From: Paenibacillus sp. GP183
GTDB lineage: Bacteria > Bacillota > Bacilli > Paenibacillales > NBRC-103111
Length of the DNA: 64,000 bases
Assembly (NCBI RefSeq): GCF_900104695.1
Contig: NZ_FNSW01000001.1
Coordinates: forward strand, 992,001-1,056,000
Direction of reading: 5' to 3'
Shown: one piece after another, positions 35,505-44,697 of the stretch
Layout: each line of letters opens with the position of its first letter
Numbering within the stretch: position 1 is the first letter of the stretch
Made by a program: the position numbers and the translations under genes
The notes under the pieces: generated by a model
The model's input: the letters and a program-made list of their open reading frames with translations, nothing else
What the model was told of the DNA's origin: nothing
The model's database searches: none

Positions 35505-35629
35505 ATGATACGTATTGTATCATTGAATTTGTGATAAAACAAGCCTTTATGTAATTAATTGCTATTAATAACGATAAATTAAACAAAACCAGCAATGATC
35601 TTTCATTTTAATGATACTATATGTATCTT
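35505..35629. promoter_or_regulatory. Two matching 19-base palindromes in a divergent intergenic region
   Basis: ATGATAC-GTATT-GTATCAT at 35505-35523 is a perfect 7-base-arm palindrome. ATGATAC-TATAT-GTATCTT at 35611-35629 has one arm mismatch. Their centres are 106 bases apart, close to ten helical turns. The first lies about 50 bases before the L,D-transpeptidase start, the second about 67 bases before the small gene at 35696. They look like operator sites for one dimeric regulator; I cannot name it. Confidence 0.6.
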
Positions 35630-35695
35630 TATTCATGCTTGGTTGAATAAACCGTCACTTGCTGTCAAACACTACAAGATGGAGGTGTTAGTTAG

Positions 35696-35821
35696 ATGGC
35701 AGGAAGAAATAATCATCCAAAGAATGAAGGACCCGCAAGTCAACCTTCACGGTTGGATCAATTCGGAGAAAAAGCGCAGATGGAAGAAAAAAAGGCAAGC
35801 AAAGAGAAAGCAAAAGATTGA
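35696..35821 (+). CDS. Small hydrophilic protein, possibly spore-associated
   Basis: A 41-residue, highly charged, Gly/Asn/Lys-rich protein starting MAGRNNHPKNEGPASQ and ending KASKEKAKD. GGAGGTG lies 8 bases before ATG. The composition recalls small acid-soluble or other minor spore proteins of bacilli, but I cannot assign a family. A longer reading in another frame across the same bases has no ribosome site and an unlikely composition. Confidence 0.6.
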   Translation: MAGRNNHPKNEGPASQPSRLDQFGEKAQMEEKKASKEKAKD

Positions 35822-35863
35822 TGAACAAGAATAAACCGCTGCGCTATTCTTATCAGCTGAAAA

Positions 35864-35902
35864 AAGAGTCTTGTCGGGCTGCAATAGCCTCACAAGACTC
35901 TT
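35864..35902. terminator. Perfect 11-base inverted repeat, probable terminator
   Basis: AAGAGTCTTGT pairs perfectly with ACAAGACTCTT around a 17-base loop. It lies 42 bases after the 41-residue gene. The T run is better on the minus strand (TTTTTTC) than on the plus strand, yet no leftward gene ends here, so its main direction is unclear. Confidence 0.5.
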
Positions 35903-36046
35903 CCTTCTGATGATTATCCTCGGCAATTCGACAAAAAATAACTTTTTCTAAATCTGCTTTCTATTTGGAGTGATAACTTCCCGTCTCATGCTGTCATACA
36001 TATTGAATCCAAGAAAACACACTATCCAAATTACGAGGTGCACACG

Positions 36047-36280
36047 ATGATTTACGGGACTCAATTACTAGAAGCTGACATCGAGCTTTTCGCTGCCGCT
36101 CTTTCTCAATCAAAGGTGTTCGTTTGGTCTTTGGACCACCAAGGTGTTTACTATCAGGTAGACTACGGAATGGTTGATCTGTACACACCAGACCATGTCA
36201 AAGTAAAAAGTCTCCAAGAGCCAAATAAAACAGTTTTATATCCACGCGAGTCCTGCGAGTTTAGCATTCAATTCAATTAG
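36047..36280 (+). CDS. Small protein of unknown function
   Basis: A 77-residue soluble protein starting MIYGTQLLEADIELF; ATG 36047 has GAGGTG 6 bases upstream. The middle is rich in aromatic residues and beta-strand pattern (VFVWSLDHQGVYYQVDYG, about 27-44). I know no family. An IS element begins 3 bases after its stop and its probable terminator now lies beyond the element at 37761, so its transcript has lost its natural end. Confidence 0.65.
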   Translation: MIYGTQLLEADIELFAAALSQSKVFVWSLDHQGVYYQVDYGMVDLYTPDHVKVKSLQEPNKTVLYPRESCEFSIQFN

Positions 36281-36282
36281 TA

Positions 36283-37746
36283 ACTTGAGTGTTGCAAAAA
36301 TCCTGTTGTCGATAAAGCCGAGTTAAAGCCGAGTTTTTAGATCCTTCGTCGAACGGCTAAATAGAAGAAGGACATCGACCCTTTGTGGAGAAATTGACGG
36401 TCACGGAGCCAATTTTTCCAGATAAAGGAGATGTCCCAATTCCATGGTATCCCTCTACCTGCCGATCGTCAAGTTCATTTTAGCGCTGAAGTTGGAGTTT
36501 TCTAAACCCCAATTGAATCACTTGTTTACGCTCGTTCATGGCATCATTCTTTGTGCCGGACGCAAGAACATTACGCAGATCCGAAACGCTGCCAGACAAG
36601 ATTGTCATCTGAGCAGTATCACCAACTTTCTGAATCATGCGCCTTGGTGCGTCAATCGCATGCAGCGCAGGCGTATGCAATTCGTCATAGAGAAAATCCG
36701 GGCAAAGCGCATGAAGAATGGTGATGCAAGGCGTCTTGTATTTTTCATCGTGGATGACTCTTACTGCAAGAAAGAACCATCAACCAAGAAAATGGAAGCT
36801 CTCAGTTTTCAATATTCTCACGAGGATGGAAAATCGATCTGGTGCCACTGCGTTGTCACGGCCCACGTAGTAAGCGAGGGCAGTTCCTATGCCTGGGATT
36901 TCCGTCCTTACTACCGTGAAGAATATTGCACGAACCATGGCTTGACTTTCAAAAGCAAGAACGATCTTGCCGTCGAGATGATCGAGGCATTTCCGGCTAC
37001 GCAGGATGAGCAGGTTTACGTGCTCATGGATAGCTGGTACACCAGCGAGAAGATCATAAATAGCTGTAACCGCAAGGGATTCCATGTCATCGCTGCCGTC
37101 AAGACCAACCGACTGATCTGCGTCAGCGGCGTAACGATCTCCATGGCTGATTTCGCTGTCCAGTACCTTCGCAAGTCTGACCTACGCTCCGTTACGGTGG
37201 AAAGTCAGGGGACGTACTGGATTTATGAATATGAAGGTCCGTTAAGCGAAATGGAAAACGTCAAGGCTTTGCTGTCTTGGAAAGATGAATATGCCCCTTC
37301 GAGCAAACCTCAAGTTTGTCTCCTGTGCACGGATTTAAGCTTGGATCTCGTTACAATCCAACGCTACTATCACGTGAGATGGAACATTGAAACGGGCTAT
37401 CGCTATTTCAAGGAACTGCTAGGTTTTGACCAATATCAATTGCTGTCATTTGAAGGCATTCAGCGATTTTGGGCGATTCAGTATCTGACGCAGAACTTCT
37501 TGGAATCTCAGCGTCAGGACTGGATGAAGAGCGACAAACATCTTACGCTTGGAGATGTGGTGTACCGAATTCGGCAAGAGTATTTCGGGCAGATCATCGT
37601 TTACGTGTATCAGCAAGCCTTGGTGAAGAAGCCGTTATTCGACATCCTTAAGCATCTCAAAATATCCGCCTGATCTGTCGAATTACCTTCCCTGCTACAG
37701 GTGTGTCTATTTTCGGTTATCACGAAGAAAATCGCAACTCTCAAGT
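36283..37746 (+). mobile_element. IS4-superfamily insertion sequence
   Basis: An element of 1,464 bases bounded by imperfect inverted ends ACTTGAGTGTTGC (left) and ACTTGAGAGTTGC (right), 15 of the first 20 bases matching. A 5-base direct repeat TAGTA flanks it (36278-36282 and 37747-37751). The left copy contains the TAG stop of the preceding gene, so that gene is not truncated. One intact transposase gene fills the element, so it may be active. Confidence 0.85.
36444..37673 (+). CDS. Transposase, IS4/IS701-type DDE with YREK motif
   Basis: A 409-residue transposase. Catalytic Asp one is in FFIVDDSYCKK near 101, Asp two in VLMDSWYTS near 198, and the Y(2)R(3)E(6)K signature YYHVRWNIETGYRYFKELLG lies near 314-333. 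This signature marks the IS4 superfamily; the short 5-base target duplication fits its IS701/ISH3-like branches better than IS4 itself. AAAGGAG precedes ATG at some distance. The frame is full and uninterrupted. Confidence 0.9.
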   Translation: MVSLYLPIVKFILALKLEFSKPQLNHLFTLVHGIILCAGRKNITQIRNAARQDCHLSSITNFLNHAPWCVNRMQRRRMQFVIEKIRAKRMKNGDARRLVFFIVDDSYCKKEPSTKKMEALSFQYSHEDGKSIWCHCVVTAHVVSEGSSYAWDFRPYYREEYCTNHGLTFKSKNDLAVEMIEAFPATQDEQVYVLMDSWYTSEKIINSCNRKGFHVIAAVKTNRLICVSGVTISMADFAVQYLRKSDLRSVTVESQGTYWIYEYEGPLSEMENVKALLSWKDEYAPSSKPQVCLLCTDLSLDLVTIQRYYHVRWNIETGYRYFKELLGFDQYQLLSFEGIQRFWAIQYLTQNFLESQRQDWMKSDKHLTLGDVVYRIRQEYFGQIIVYVYQQALVKKPLFDILKHLKISA

Positions 37747-37760
37747 TAGTAAATGGAAAA

Positions 37761-37803
37761 AAACGTCTGGCGGAGAGCTTTCTCTCTGATCCGGCGTTTT
37801 TTT
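37761..37803 (+). terminator. Intrinsic terminator, stranded from its gene by the IS
   Basis: AAACGTCTGG pairs with CCGGCGTTT (one bulge, one G-T pair), with GAGAG/CTCTC above, then seven T residues. It lies 10 bases after the right target repeat. Removing the IS puts it directly after the stop of the 77-residue gene at 36047. Confidence 0.75.
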
Positions 37804-37855
37804 ATGCTAAAATAAGGCCATTATATCCACTCACGCAATAATCGGAGGAAGCCCC

Positions 37856-38797
37856 ATGCCCAATATTTGGACTCATCTGCTATTTGGTCAAGAATTAATG
37901 AGCAAGCTGGGCCATGAAGACGTTTGGAAGGATAAGCAATTGAGGAATGTGTTCAATCTGGGGTGTCAGGGTCCTGATTTTTTGTTCTATCATCATTTTC
38001 TGCCATGGCAACGCGATAAGAAAATGGCCGAGCTGGGTAGTCTCATGCATAAGAAGGAATGCGGCCCGTTCCTCCTGGATCTGGTTCACCATGTTCATGG
38101 AAGAGGTCTTTACAATCCAGCAGTGCTGTATGTTCTTGGTTTCATAACCCACCATATTCTGGATCGGAACATGCATCCCTATGTTTTTCATAAATCCGGC
38201 TTCAAAAAATGGAAGCATCAGCGGTTTGAGATTATTATGGACACCCTTGTCGTGAAAAAAATGCTGGGGAAAGAAACGTGGAACACGCCTGTTTGGAAAG
38301 AGATTGATGTGGGAAAAGCGTTCCCGATGGGGATTGTACCAGCGCTAATGGATGCCGCAGCAAAGCGATATCCTGCTCTAAGCTCGAAGATTGCAAGTGA
38401 AGACTGGGACGAAGCCTACCGAGACATGATCAAAGCGCAGCGGCTGTTTCATGATCCGACCGGGATGAAGCGAGCGCTTACGCTCGGGCAAATCTCTCCA
38501 CTGGTCTATGAGAAGCAGCCAGCCCCGCTGGATTATTTGAATGAGGCCAGAGCGACCTGGAATTGCCCTACCTCCCTGGATGAGACCTATTCACATAGTG
38601 TCTGGGATCTGTGGGAGCAAGCTGGTAAGGATGGCGAGCAGGTCATGAAAGCCGCCCTTCAGACTCTGCAAAGCGGCTTATCGGCCAAAGGAGATCATGC
38701 TGCTGAGCTCGAAATGGTGCTGGGCAATGTTTCCTATGAAACGGGTAAATCTTGTGACAGCGGACTTGAAATCGTTCATGTGAATCCTATGATCTAA
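37856..38797 (+). CDS. Zinc-dependent phospholipase C family protein
   Basis: A 313-residue cytosolic protein of the bacterial Zn_dep_PLPC family. It starts MPNIWTHLLFGQEL, with zinc-ligand-like His and Asp at THLLFG, GCQGPDFLFYHHFLPW (about 39-54) and FITHHILDRNMHPYVFH (about 97-113), all family hallmarks. It has no signal peptide. The true substrate of this subgroup is not established; some members are annotated only by similarity to phospholipase C. CGGAGG precedes ATG. It converges with ung, the two stops being 6 bases apart. Confidence 0.85.
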   Translation: MPNIWTHLLFGQELMSKLGHEDVWKDKQLRNVFNLGCQGPDFLFYHHFLPWQRDKKMAELGSLMHKKECGPFLLDLVHHVHGRGLYNPAVLYVLGFITHHILDRNMHPYVFHKSGFKKWKHQRFEIIMDTLVVKKMLGKETWNTPVWKEIDVGKAFPMGIVPALMDAAAKRYPALSSKIASEDWDEAYRDMIKAQRLFHDPTGMKRALTLGQISPLVYEKQPAPLDYLNEARATWNCPTSLDETYSHSVWDLWEQAGKDGEQVMKAALQTLQSGLSAKGDHAAELEMVLGNVSYETGKSCDSGLEIVHVNPMI

Positions 38798-38803
38798 CTG
38801 TTT

Positions 38804-39478
38804 TTACAAATTGGGAATCTGCCAATCTATCGGCGTACCGCCAAACTCTGATATAAATTGATTAGCTCGGGAGAAAGGCTTGCTTCCGAAAAAACCTCGG
38901 TAAGACGACAATGGACTGGGATGCGGCGAACGAATAATTCGATGTTTGTTGGCATCGATCAGGCTCCCTTTGGCGCCTGCGTGGCTTCCCCATAGGATGA
39001 AAACGACGGGCTCCGCCCTCTCATTCAGAGCTTGGATGACTCGATCCGTAAACAGCTCCCAGCCCTTACCTTTATGGGAATTGGGCTCGCCTTCTCTAAC
39101 GGTAAGCACAGCATTAAGCAGCAGCACTCCCTGCTCGGCCCATCTGACGAGATACCCGTTGTTAGGGATTGTGCAGCCCAAATCCGATTGCAGCTCCTGA
39201 AACATATTTTGCAAGGATGGCGGCGGTTTAACTCCCGGTTTTACTGAAAAGCTAAGCCCGTGAGCTTGACCGGGTCCGTGGTACGGATCTTGTCCAAGAA
39301 TCACAACCTTGGTATTCGCGTAAGACGAAAGATGAAGTGATGAGAAAATATTTTCTTTGTTCGGATAAATGACCCTCGAGTTATATTCATCAACTAAAAA
39401 TTGTCTCAGGGAGAGGTAATAGGGCTTATGAAATTCTTCTTCCAGTATGGGGGACCAATCATTGTGCAAAATAGCCAC
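38804..39478 (-). CDS. ung: Uracil-DNA glycosylase
   Basis: A 224-residue family 1 UDG that excises uracil from DNA. The water-activating loop [18 protein letters not shown] and the DNA-intercalation loop [13 protein letters not shown] are both exact; [12 protein letters not shown] lies between. The start is GTG 39478, with GGAGGG 9 bases upstream; a TTG 9 bases earlier sits directly on the SD. It lies 17 bases after topB, so the two genes are probably cotranscribed. Confidence 0.97.
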   Translation of the reverse strand: MAILHNDWSPILEEEFHKPYYLSLRQFLVDEYNSRVIYPNKENIFSSLHLSSYANTKVVILGQDPYHGPGQAHGLSFSVKPGVKPPPSLQNMFQELQSDLGCTIPNNGYLVRWAEQGVLLLNAVLTVREGEPNSHKGKGWELFTDRVIQALNERAEPVVFILWGSHAGAKGSLIDANKHRIIRSPHPSPLSSYRGFFGSKPFSRANQFISEFGGTPIDWQIPNL

Positions 39479-39495
39479 TGACCTCAACCCTCCTC

Positions 39496-41742
39496 TTAAT
39501 TCATTCGTTCAATCTCTAAAGCACCTGTATCTGCATCTTTCAATATAAGACGCCCTTCTACAGGTGAACCGTCGGGCTTGATTAATTTCAGCTTGGCGGT
39601 TTTGCCTTTATCGATCAAGGCTGTAATCTGAGCATCCGTCAGCGTGCGCCCAAAGCTTTCCTTCCAGATGACAAAGCTGCAGCCCTCCTTGTAGTGCGAG
39701 CAGCCATAGCCCTTGCGGCCCATGAAAATCGAGCCGCCGCAACCCGGCCTGGGGCAGGCCGCCACGATGGCCGGCCCTTCACGGGCGGCGCCGACTTCAT
39801 CGACTGCTGCGCCCGCCCGAGCGGCGCCGGACTTTACATCGGCGCCTTTGCCTCGAGCAGCAGCCCCCTTCTTCGCAGCGGGGGCTTCGCTCTCAAAAGA
39901 GTTCTTAGCCGCGCGCGCCTGCACACGCACCTTCCCTACAATCATGGCGGCGAATTTTTTCACATTCTCCATGAACTGCCCATCCGAGGCGGTGCCTCTG
40001 GATATCTCATTGAGCCGGCGCTCCCACTGCCCCGTCATCTCGGGTGAAGTGAGCAGCTCGATGCCTGCTCCCCGAATCAATTCGATCACCATACGGCCTT
40101 TTTGTGTGATCTGTATTTTTTTGCCCGACATGTCTACATAGCCGACCTTCTTTAACCGTTCGATCGTGGCTGCTCGTGTAGCCGGAGTCCCCAGACCCGA
40201 ATCCTTCATCGCATCGCGCAGCTCTTCGTCTTCAATCTGCTTGCCCGCGCTTTCCATCGCCTTGAGCAGCGTGCCCTCCGTAAAATGCTTGGGCGGCTGC
40301 GTATCCTTCTCCTTCACCACGGCATCCCCACAAAACACGCCTTCGCCGGGTTCAATCGAGAAAGGCTCGCTCACTTCAATTTCTTCTTCCTCGTCATCTT
40401 CCTTCTCTTTGCCTTTGGCAGTCTTTGCTTTTTCCTTTTTTTGGTCGGCGTAGATGACTTTCCAACCCAGGCTCAGCAGCTCTTTGACCGTAGTTTTGAA
40501 CATTTCGCTTTCAACCTCAGTCATCACCGTATGAACCTTATATTCGGCAGCCGGATAAAACTGGGATAAAAAACGCCTCACAATAAGGTCATAAAGCTTC
40601 TGCTCATCGGGACTCAGCCCTGATGCCTTACGGTTCGTCGGTAAAATCGCATGATGATCCTCAACCTTGCTCGGGTTGCAAATGAACTTGTTGCCCTTGT
40701 GCACAAGGCTGCGATTGGCACCCTTCACCAGCTCCTCGTATGCCGTACCCTGCAAGGAGGATAAAACTTTATGCATTTCCGGAATATTTTGCTCGGTTAC
40801 ATAGTTGGAATTCGTTCTTGGATACGAGATCACTTTGTGCTTCTCATACAGGGCTTGAGCGGTATCCAGCGTTTTTTTGGCGGAGAAAGCATACTTACCG
40901 TTCGCTTCCCGCTGCAGCAAAGTAAGATCGTACAGCTTGAAAGGGTACTCTTTCGTATCCTTAACCTCATAGGATGTGATACGTCCCGGTTTCCCCTTCA
41001 CTTTAGCGGCAAGCGCATTGACCTTTTGCTCGTCTGTCATTCGGTCGCCTTGCCACATTCCCTTATAGGTCACTTCATTTTGCGTAAAATGTCCTTCCAA
41101 CTCGAAAAATTTCAAAGAGGAAAAGGCCTCTATTTGCTTCTGTCGATCATAAATCAACGCCAATACGGGAGTCTGCACTCTGCCTACGGATAACAGCACG
41201 TTATGCTTCGTCGTAAAAGCGCGCGAGCCATTCATCCCAATCAGCCAATCCGCCTCACTTCTCGAGCGGGCAGCCCTCGTCAAATTCTCGTACTCACTTC
41301 CGTCCTTAAGCTTGTCGAAGCCTGTACGGATCGTCTCTGTAGTCAGGTCTGATATCCATAAGCGCTTGACCGGATGCTGCAGCCCAAGATGCCTTTGAAT
41401 AAGCGAAAAGATATGCTGGCCTTCACGTCCGGCATCACAGGCATTGACAAGCCGGTCACAGCGTTTCGCCAGCTCGGCAATGACTTTCAATTGATCTATC
41501 GTTCTGGGATTCGGCACCAGCTTAAATTCCTGCGGAATGATGGGCAGATGGTCGATGCTCCATTTTTTATACTTATCGTCGTATTGGTCAGGCTCCGCCA
41601 GCTCGATCAAGTGGCCGATGGCCCATGTAATAATGTAGGCGTCCCCTTCCAAAAAGGAGCGTTTGTTCACGGCCTTCGGTTCGATTGCGGCTGCAATGTT
41701 GCGTCCCATGTCAGGCTTTTCAGCGATAACTAATATTTTCAC
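39496..41742 (-). CDS. topB: DNA topoisomerase III
   Basis: A 748-residue type IA topoisomerase, slightly longer than the 727-residue B. subtilis TopB. The Toprim start is [17 protein letters not shown], with [10 protein letters not shown] near 100. The active-site Tyr is in [10 protein letters not shown] near 309. Two unusual low-complexity insertions are seen: Lys/Glu/Asp-rich at about 440-460 and an Ala/Gly/Lys-rich linker at about 610-650. A four-Cys zinc ribbon (CPRPGC...C...C) and a short C-terminal beta domain follow. The linker DNA is markedly G+C-rich. Confidence 0.96.
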   Translation of the reverse strand: MKILVIAEKPDMGRNIAAAIEPKAVNKRSFLEGDAYIITWAIGHLIELAEPDQYDDKYKKWSIDHLPIIPQEFKLVPNPRTIDQLKVIAELAKRCDRLVNACDAGREGQHIFSLIQRHLGLQHPVKRLWISDLTTETIRTGFDKLKDGSEYENLTRAARSRSEADWLIGMNGSRAFTTKHNVLLSVGRVQTPVLALIYDRQKQIEAFSSLKFFELEGHFTQNEVTYKGMWQGDRMTDEQKVNALAAKVKGKPGRITSYEVKDTKEYPFKLYDLTLLQREANGKYAFSAKKTLDTAQALYEKHKVISYPRTNSNYVTEQNIPEMHKVLSSLQGTAYEELVKGANRSLVHKGNKFICNPSKVEDHHAILPTNRKASGLSPDEQKLYDLIVRRFLSQFYPAAEYKVHTVMTEVESEMFKTTVKELLSLGWKVIYADQKKEKAKTAKGKEKEDDEEEEIEVSEPFSIEPGEGVFCGDAVVKEKDTQPPKHFTEGTLLKAMESAGKQIEDEELRDAMKDSGLGTPATRAATIERLKKVGYVDMSGKKIQITQKGRMVIELIRGAGIELLTSPEMTGQWERRLNEISRGTASDGQFMENVKKFAAMIVGKVRVQARAAKNSFESEAPAAKKGAAARGKGADVKSGAARAGAAVDEVGAAREGPAIVAACPRPGCGGSIFMGRKGYGCSHYKEGCSFVIWKESFGRTLTDAQITALIDKGKTAKLKLIKPDGSPVEGRLILKDADTGALEIERMN

Positions 41743-41816
41743 ATGCGTACCTCTTGTTCATTAATGGCTTGATCCTTTACATGCAGTCCAACTATCTTAA
41801 TATTCGGGTTCCGCTG

Positions 41817-42491
41817 TTAAAATCCTTTTTCCCGAACTCTCGCTTCGCCGCCCGATGTTCCGATTACAACCCTGTCAGCCATATTCACAAAGAGACCATG
41901 CTCCACAACTCCGATGATGGCATCAAGCTGATGACTTAATCCTGCCGGATCCATGATGCTTCCAAATGGACAATCGAGGATATAATTCCCGTTATCGGTG
42001 ACGTAAGCTTGTCCGGCTTTTTGTCGAAGCCGAGGGGTGCAGCCGATCCCGGAAATGCGCCTCACTGTAGTCTCCCAGGCAAAAACAGCTATTTCCACCG
42101 GGAGATGAAATGCACCCAAAACGTCTACCTCCTTGGTCTCATCAACAACGATGATCAATTGATCCGAAGCAGCAGCTACAAGCTTTTCGCGGAAAAGCGC
42201 GCCTCCCCCGCCTTTAATCAGCTGCAGTTTTGCATCCACTTCATCGGCGCCGTCTATTGTTAGATCCAGATTTTGCACACGGGAGAAATCGGTTAGAGGA
42301 ATGCCCAGTTCAAGGGCAAGCTTTTCCGTACCCTTTGAAGTCGGGATCGCTTCAATTTTCAATCCTTGTTTTACTCTATCTGCAATAGCGTGGATAGCCC
42401 AATAAGCCGTTGAGCCCGTTCCAAGGCCGATCCTCATCCCATCTTCCACATAGGAAGCCGCCTGCTGACCTGCGATTTGTTTGGCGTTCAA
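41817..42491 (-). CDS. rpiA: Ribose-5-phosphate isomerase A
   Basis: A 224-residue enzyme that interconverts ribose-5-phosphate and ribulose-5-phosphate in the pentose phosphate pathway. TTG 42491 is the likely start, because GGGAGG lies 6 bases upstream; the longer reading would place that SD inside the gene. Signature motifs are GLGTGSTAYWAIHAI near 20-35, DGADEVD near 83 (catalytic Asp), and KGGGGALFREKLVA near 94-107 (catalytic Glu). It lies 74 bases upstream of topB on the same strand. Confidence 0.96.
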   Translation of the reverse strand: MNAKQIAGQQAASYVEDGMRIGLGTGSTAYWAIHAIADRVKQGLKIEAIPTSKGTEKLALELGIPLTDFSRVQNLDLTIDGADEVDAKLQLIKGGGGALFREKLVAAASDQLIIVVDETKEVDVLGAFHLPVEIAVFAWETTVRRISGIGCTPRLRQKAGQAYVTDNGNYILDCPFGSIMDPAGLSHQLDAIIGVVEHGLFVNMADRVVIGTSGGEARVREKGF

Positions 42492-42629
42492 ATTCTTACC
42501 TCCCGTAAAAACAGACTCATACACTTATTGTAGTAGATTTAGGCAGCAAAAAAAACTTTTGTAAATTTAAAGGAAAAGAATTTCCAATTGTAGAACTATT
42601 CAGTTTAGTATGAAATTTTAGGAGGCTGA

Positions 42630-43730
42630 ATGAGCATGCGTGTAAATCTACTCATCGGAACCAACAAAGGGTTATTTATTTATTCCTCGGATGCGGAAAG
42701 AAGAAATTGGACGCTGGATGGACCTTATTTGTCAGGATGGGAGGTTTATAGCGTGCTTGGCGACCGCATGGATGGCAATCGGCTGTATGCCGGCACTTCT
42801 CATGCTGCCTACGGGGCTACGGTGCGCATATCCGAAGATAAGGGGCTGACCTGGCAGCAGGTTGATGACGGCCCTTCTTATTCGAAGGAAAGCGGTTTTT
42901 CGCTGAATCGAATTTGGCAGCTTGTTCAAGGGCTCCCCTCTGATCCGCATACGCTTTACGCGGGCGTCGAGGAAGCGGGTATATTTGTGAGCCGTGATCG
43001 GGGGCTTAGTTGGAAGGAATTGGACGGATTAACCAAGCATCCGACAAGACCGGGTTGGTTTCCTGGAGCCGGCGGAATGTGCTTGCATACGATCCTTATC
43101 GATCCCAATAATTCTCAGCGCATATGGATTGGTATATCGGCTGTCGGCGTATTTCGCACCCTGGATGGAGGCTTAACGTGGAAGACCTGCAACGAAGGCT
43201 TGTCCCGTGTACCTACCGGAATGCCCTATCCTGAGGTTGGATATTGCGTTCATAAAATGGTCTTGGATCCGGTGAATCCCGATATCCTATACATGCAGGA
43301 GCATAGCGGAGTATTTCAATCCAATAATGGCGGTGACAGCTGGTTTCCCATTGAAGAAGGGCTTACCTTGAAGGAAGGTGATGAGCCTTTTGGCTTTCCG
43401 ATTGCGATTTCACCGACAGGCGATCTGTTCCTGATGCCGCTTGAAAGCAGCGAACAGCGCTCCATGAGAGACGGTAAGCTTCTTGTCTATGGCCGCTTAA
43501 AAGGAACTTCCCGTTGGGAGCCCATCGGAGATGTGGTTCCGGATGAACAAAAGCATGTCAGTGTGCTCCGTGATGCCATGACTGTCGATTCTTTAGATCC
43601 TAACGGACTTTACTTCGGGACTACATCTGGAGAAGTGTATTTATCTTTGGATCGTGGTGTGAATTGGGAGCGTTTACCTGGACAATTTTCGCGGATTCTT
43701 TGCGTGAAGACCTGGATTGTGGAGGAATGA
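42630..43730 (+). CDS. Asp-box beta-propeller protein (sialidase/BNR-like repeats)
   Basis: A 366-residue cytosolic protein with at least five Asp-box motifs: SEDKGLTW, SRDRGLSW, TLDGGLTW, SNNGGDSW and SLDRGVNW, spaced about 60-75 residues. It should fold as a six- or seven-blade propeller like the VPS10/sialidase type. No sialidase catalytic set is seen, so it is not a proven glycosidase. AGGAGG precedes ATG. The next gene, a ubiquitin-like MoaD/ThiS protein, begins 3 bases after its stop and has its SD in the last codons here. Confidence 0.88.
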   Translation: MSMRVNLLIGTNKGLFIYSSDAERRNWTLDGPYLSGWEVYSVLGDRMDGNRLYAGTSHAAYGATVRISEDKGLTWQQVDDGPSYSKESGFSLNRIWQLVQGLPSDPHTLYAGVEEAGIFVSRDRGLSWKELDGLTKHPTRPGWFPGAGGMCLHTILIDPNNSQRIWIGISAVGVFRTLDGGLTWKTCNEGLSRVPTGMPYPEVGYCVHKMVLDPVNPDILYMQEHSGVFQSNNGGDSWFPIEEGLTLKEGDEPFGFPIAISPTGDLFLMPLESSEQRSMRDGKLLVYGRLKGTSRWEPIGDVVPDEQKHVSVLRDAMTVDSLDPNGLYFGTTSGEVYLSLDRGVNWERLPGQFSRILCVKTWIVEE

Positions 43731-43733
43731 ACT

Positions 43734-44009
43734 ATGCTGATCAAGGTAAGCATCCCCTCGATGCTGCGTGATTGCTGCTTAGGCAAGGTCCAATTTGAAT
43801 TGCACGCTCCAAGTTTGGGCGAGGCCGTCGAGCTTCTGCTAGGCACCTACCCCAAGCTGCGTGTTCATTTGTATAAAGAAACCGGCGAGCTTCGCGAGCA
43901 TGTACTGCTTTTTTATAATGATGAGAACATCGCTTGGTTGGAAAGCTTGGATCTGCCGCTGCAAAATGGCGACAAGCTGACCGTCATGCAGGCTGTTTCC
44001 GGTGGTTAA
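43734..44009 (+). CDS. MoaD/ThiS-type ubiquitin-like protein
   Basis: A 91-residue beta-grasp protein ending in the diagnostic diglycine (QAVSGG), needed for activation as thiocarboxylate or conjugate in MoaD, ThiS and Urm1-like proteins. The start MLIKVSIPSMLRD and KLTVMQAVSGG at the end fit. No moaE, thiF or E1-like gene lies nearby. It is translationally coupled to the Asp-box propeller gene (SD GGAGGA inside the stop region). What it delivers sulfur to, or joins with, is unknown. Confidence 0.85.
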   Translation: MLIKVSIPSMLRDCCLGKVQFELHAPSLGEAVELLLGTYPKLRVHLYKETGELREHVLLFYNDENIAWLESLDLPLQNGDKLTVMQAVSGG

Positions 44010-44014
44010 TGGCA

Positions 44015-44512
44015 TTAAGCTTTGCTGTCGTAATACACATGCCAGGCTTTGATTTTCTCCTGCAGCTCTATGATGCCGTATGAATATTGCGGCTGTCTCC
44101 GTTTATCGGTGGGCGATCCCGGGTTAAACATGAGCATCCCATCTGTTCGCTGCATGTAAGGACTGTGAGAATGACCGAAGATAACAACATCGGGGCGCTC
44201 CGCATGAAAGGCTTCGCGCGCGCGTTCCTCGGTTGTTTTTCGATAGCCGTCGCCATGGATAAGACCTATTCGAAAGCCTGCCAATTCAAGCAGTTTCTTG
44301 CGGCCGAATAGCTGAATAATCTCGGGTCCGTCATTATTTCCGGCAATCCCTTCACAAGGAGCAATCTTTTCCACCAGAGCAATAATCTCAGGACTCACCC
44401 AATCACCTGCGTGCAGAATGAGATCCACCCCGCCTAGTCCCTTCACTAATGCATCAGGAAGCTTCACAGCTCTTTCCGATAAATGTGTATCTGAAATGAC
44501 TCCTATTCGCAT
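44015..44512 (-). CDS. YfcE/MJ0936-type metallophosphoesterase
   Basis: A 165-residue calcineurin-like phosphodiesterase. Metal-binding motifs are clear: GVISDTHL near 4-11, HAGDWV near 35, GNNDGPE near 58, IHGDGY near 85 and GHSHSPY near 113, then NPGSPTDKRR at the end. This matches the small MJ0936/YsnB family, which hydrolyses model phosphodiesters; the natural substrate is unknown. It converges with the ubiquitin-like gene, the two stops being 5 bases apart. Confidence 0.92.
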   Translation of the reverse strand: MRIGVISDTHLSERAVKLPDALVKGLGGVDLILHAGDWVSPEIIALVEKIAPCEGIAGNNDGPEIIQLFGRKKLLELAGFRIGLIHGDGYRKTTEERAREAFHAERPDVVIFGHSHSPYMQRTDGMLMFNPGSPTDKRRQPQYSYGIIELQEKIKAWHVYYDSKA

Positions 44513-44697
44513 GGTTTATCTCTCCTCTTCGCAGCTGTCAGCTGTTCATAATCGCCTTATCTCGCCATTGTAGCAAGAAAGCGCTGCAAAAAAAAGCATC
44601 CACTCCCCCAATAAATTCGATGTTTGCCAAACGGTTTGATACAATAGAGCATATTCGCTCACCCATTCCATCCTGAGGGGGTTTGTATCTACCCATT

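Noticed and set aside
35595-35834. A 79-codon rightward frame overlapping the 41-residue gene
   Set aside because: It starts in the operator-like region without a ribosome site, while the 41-residue frame has GGAGGTG at the right distance.
42630-43730. Annotation of the Asp-box protein as a sialidase
   Set aside because: Asp boxes are structural. The Arg triad and Tyr/Glu pair of sialidases are not apparent and there is no signal peptide.
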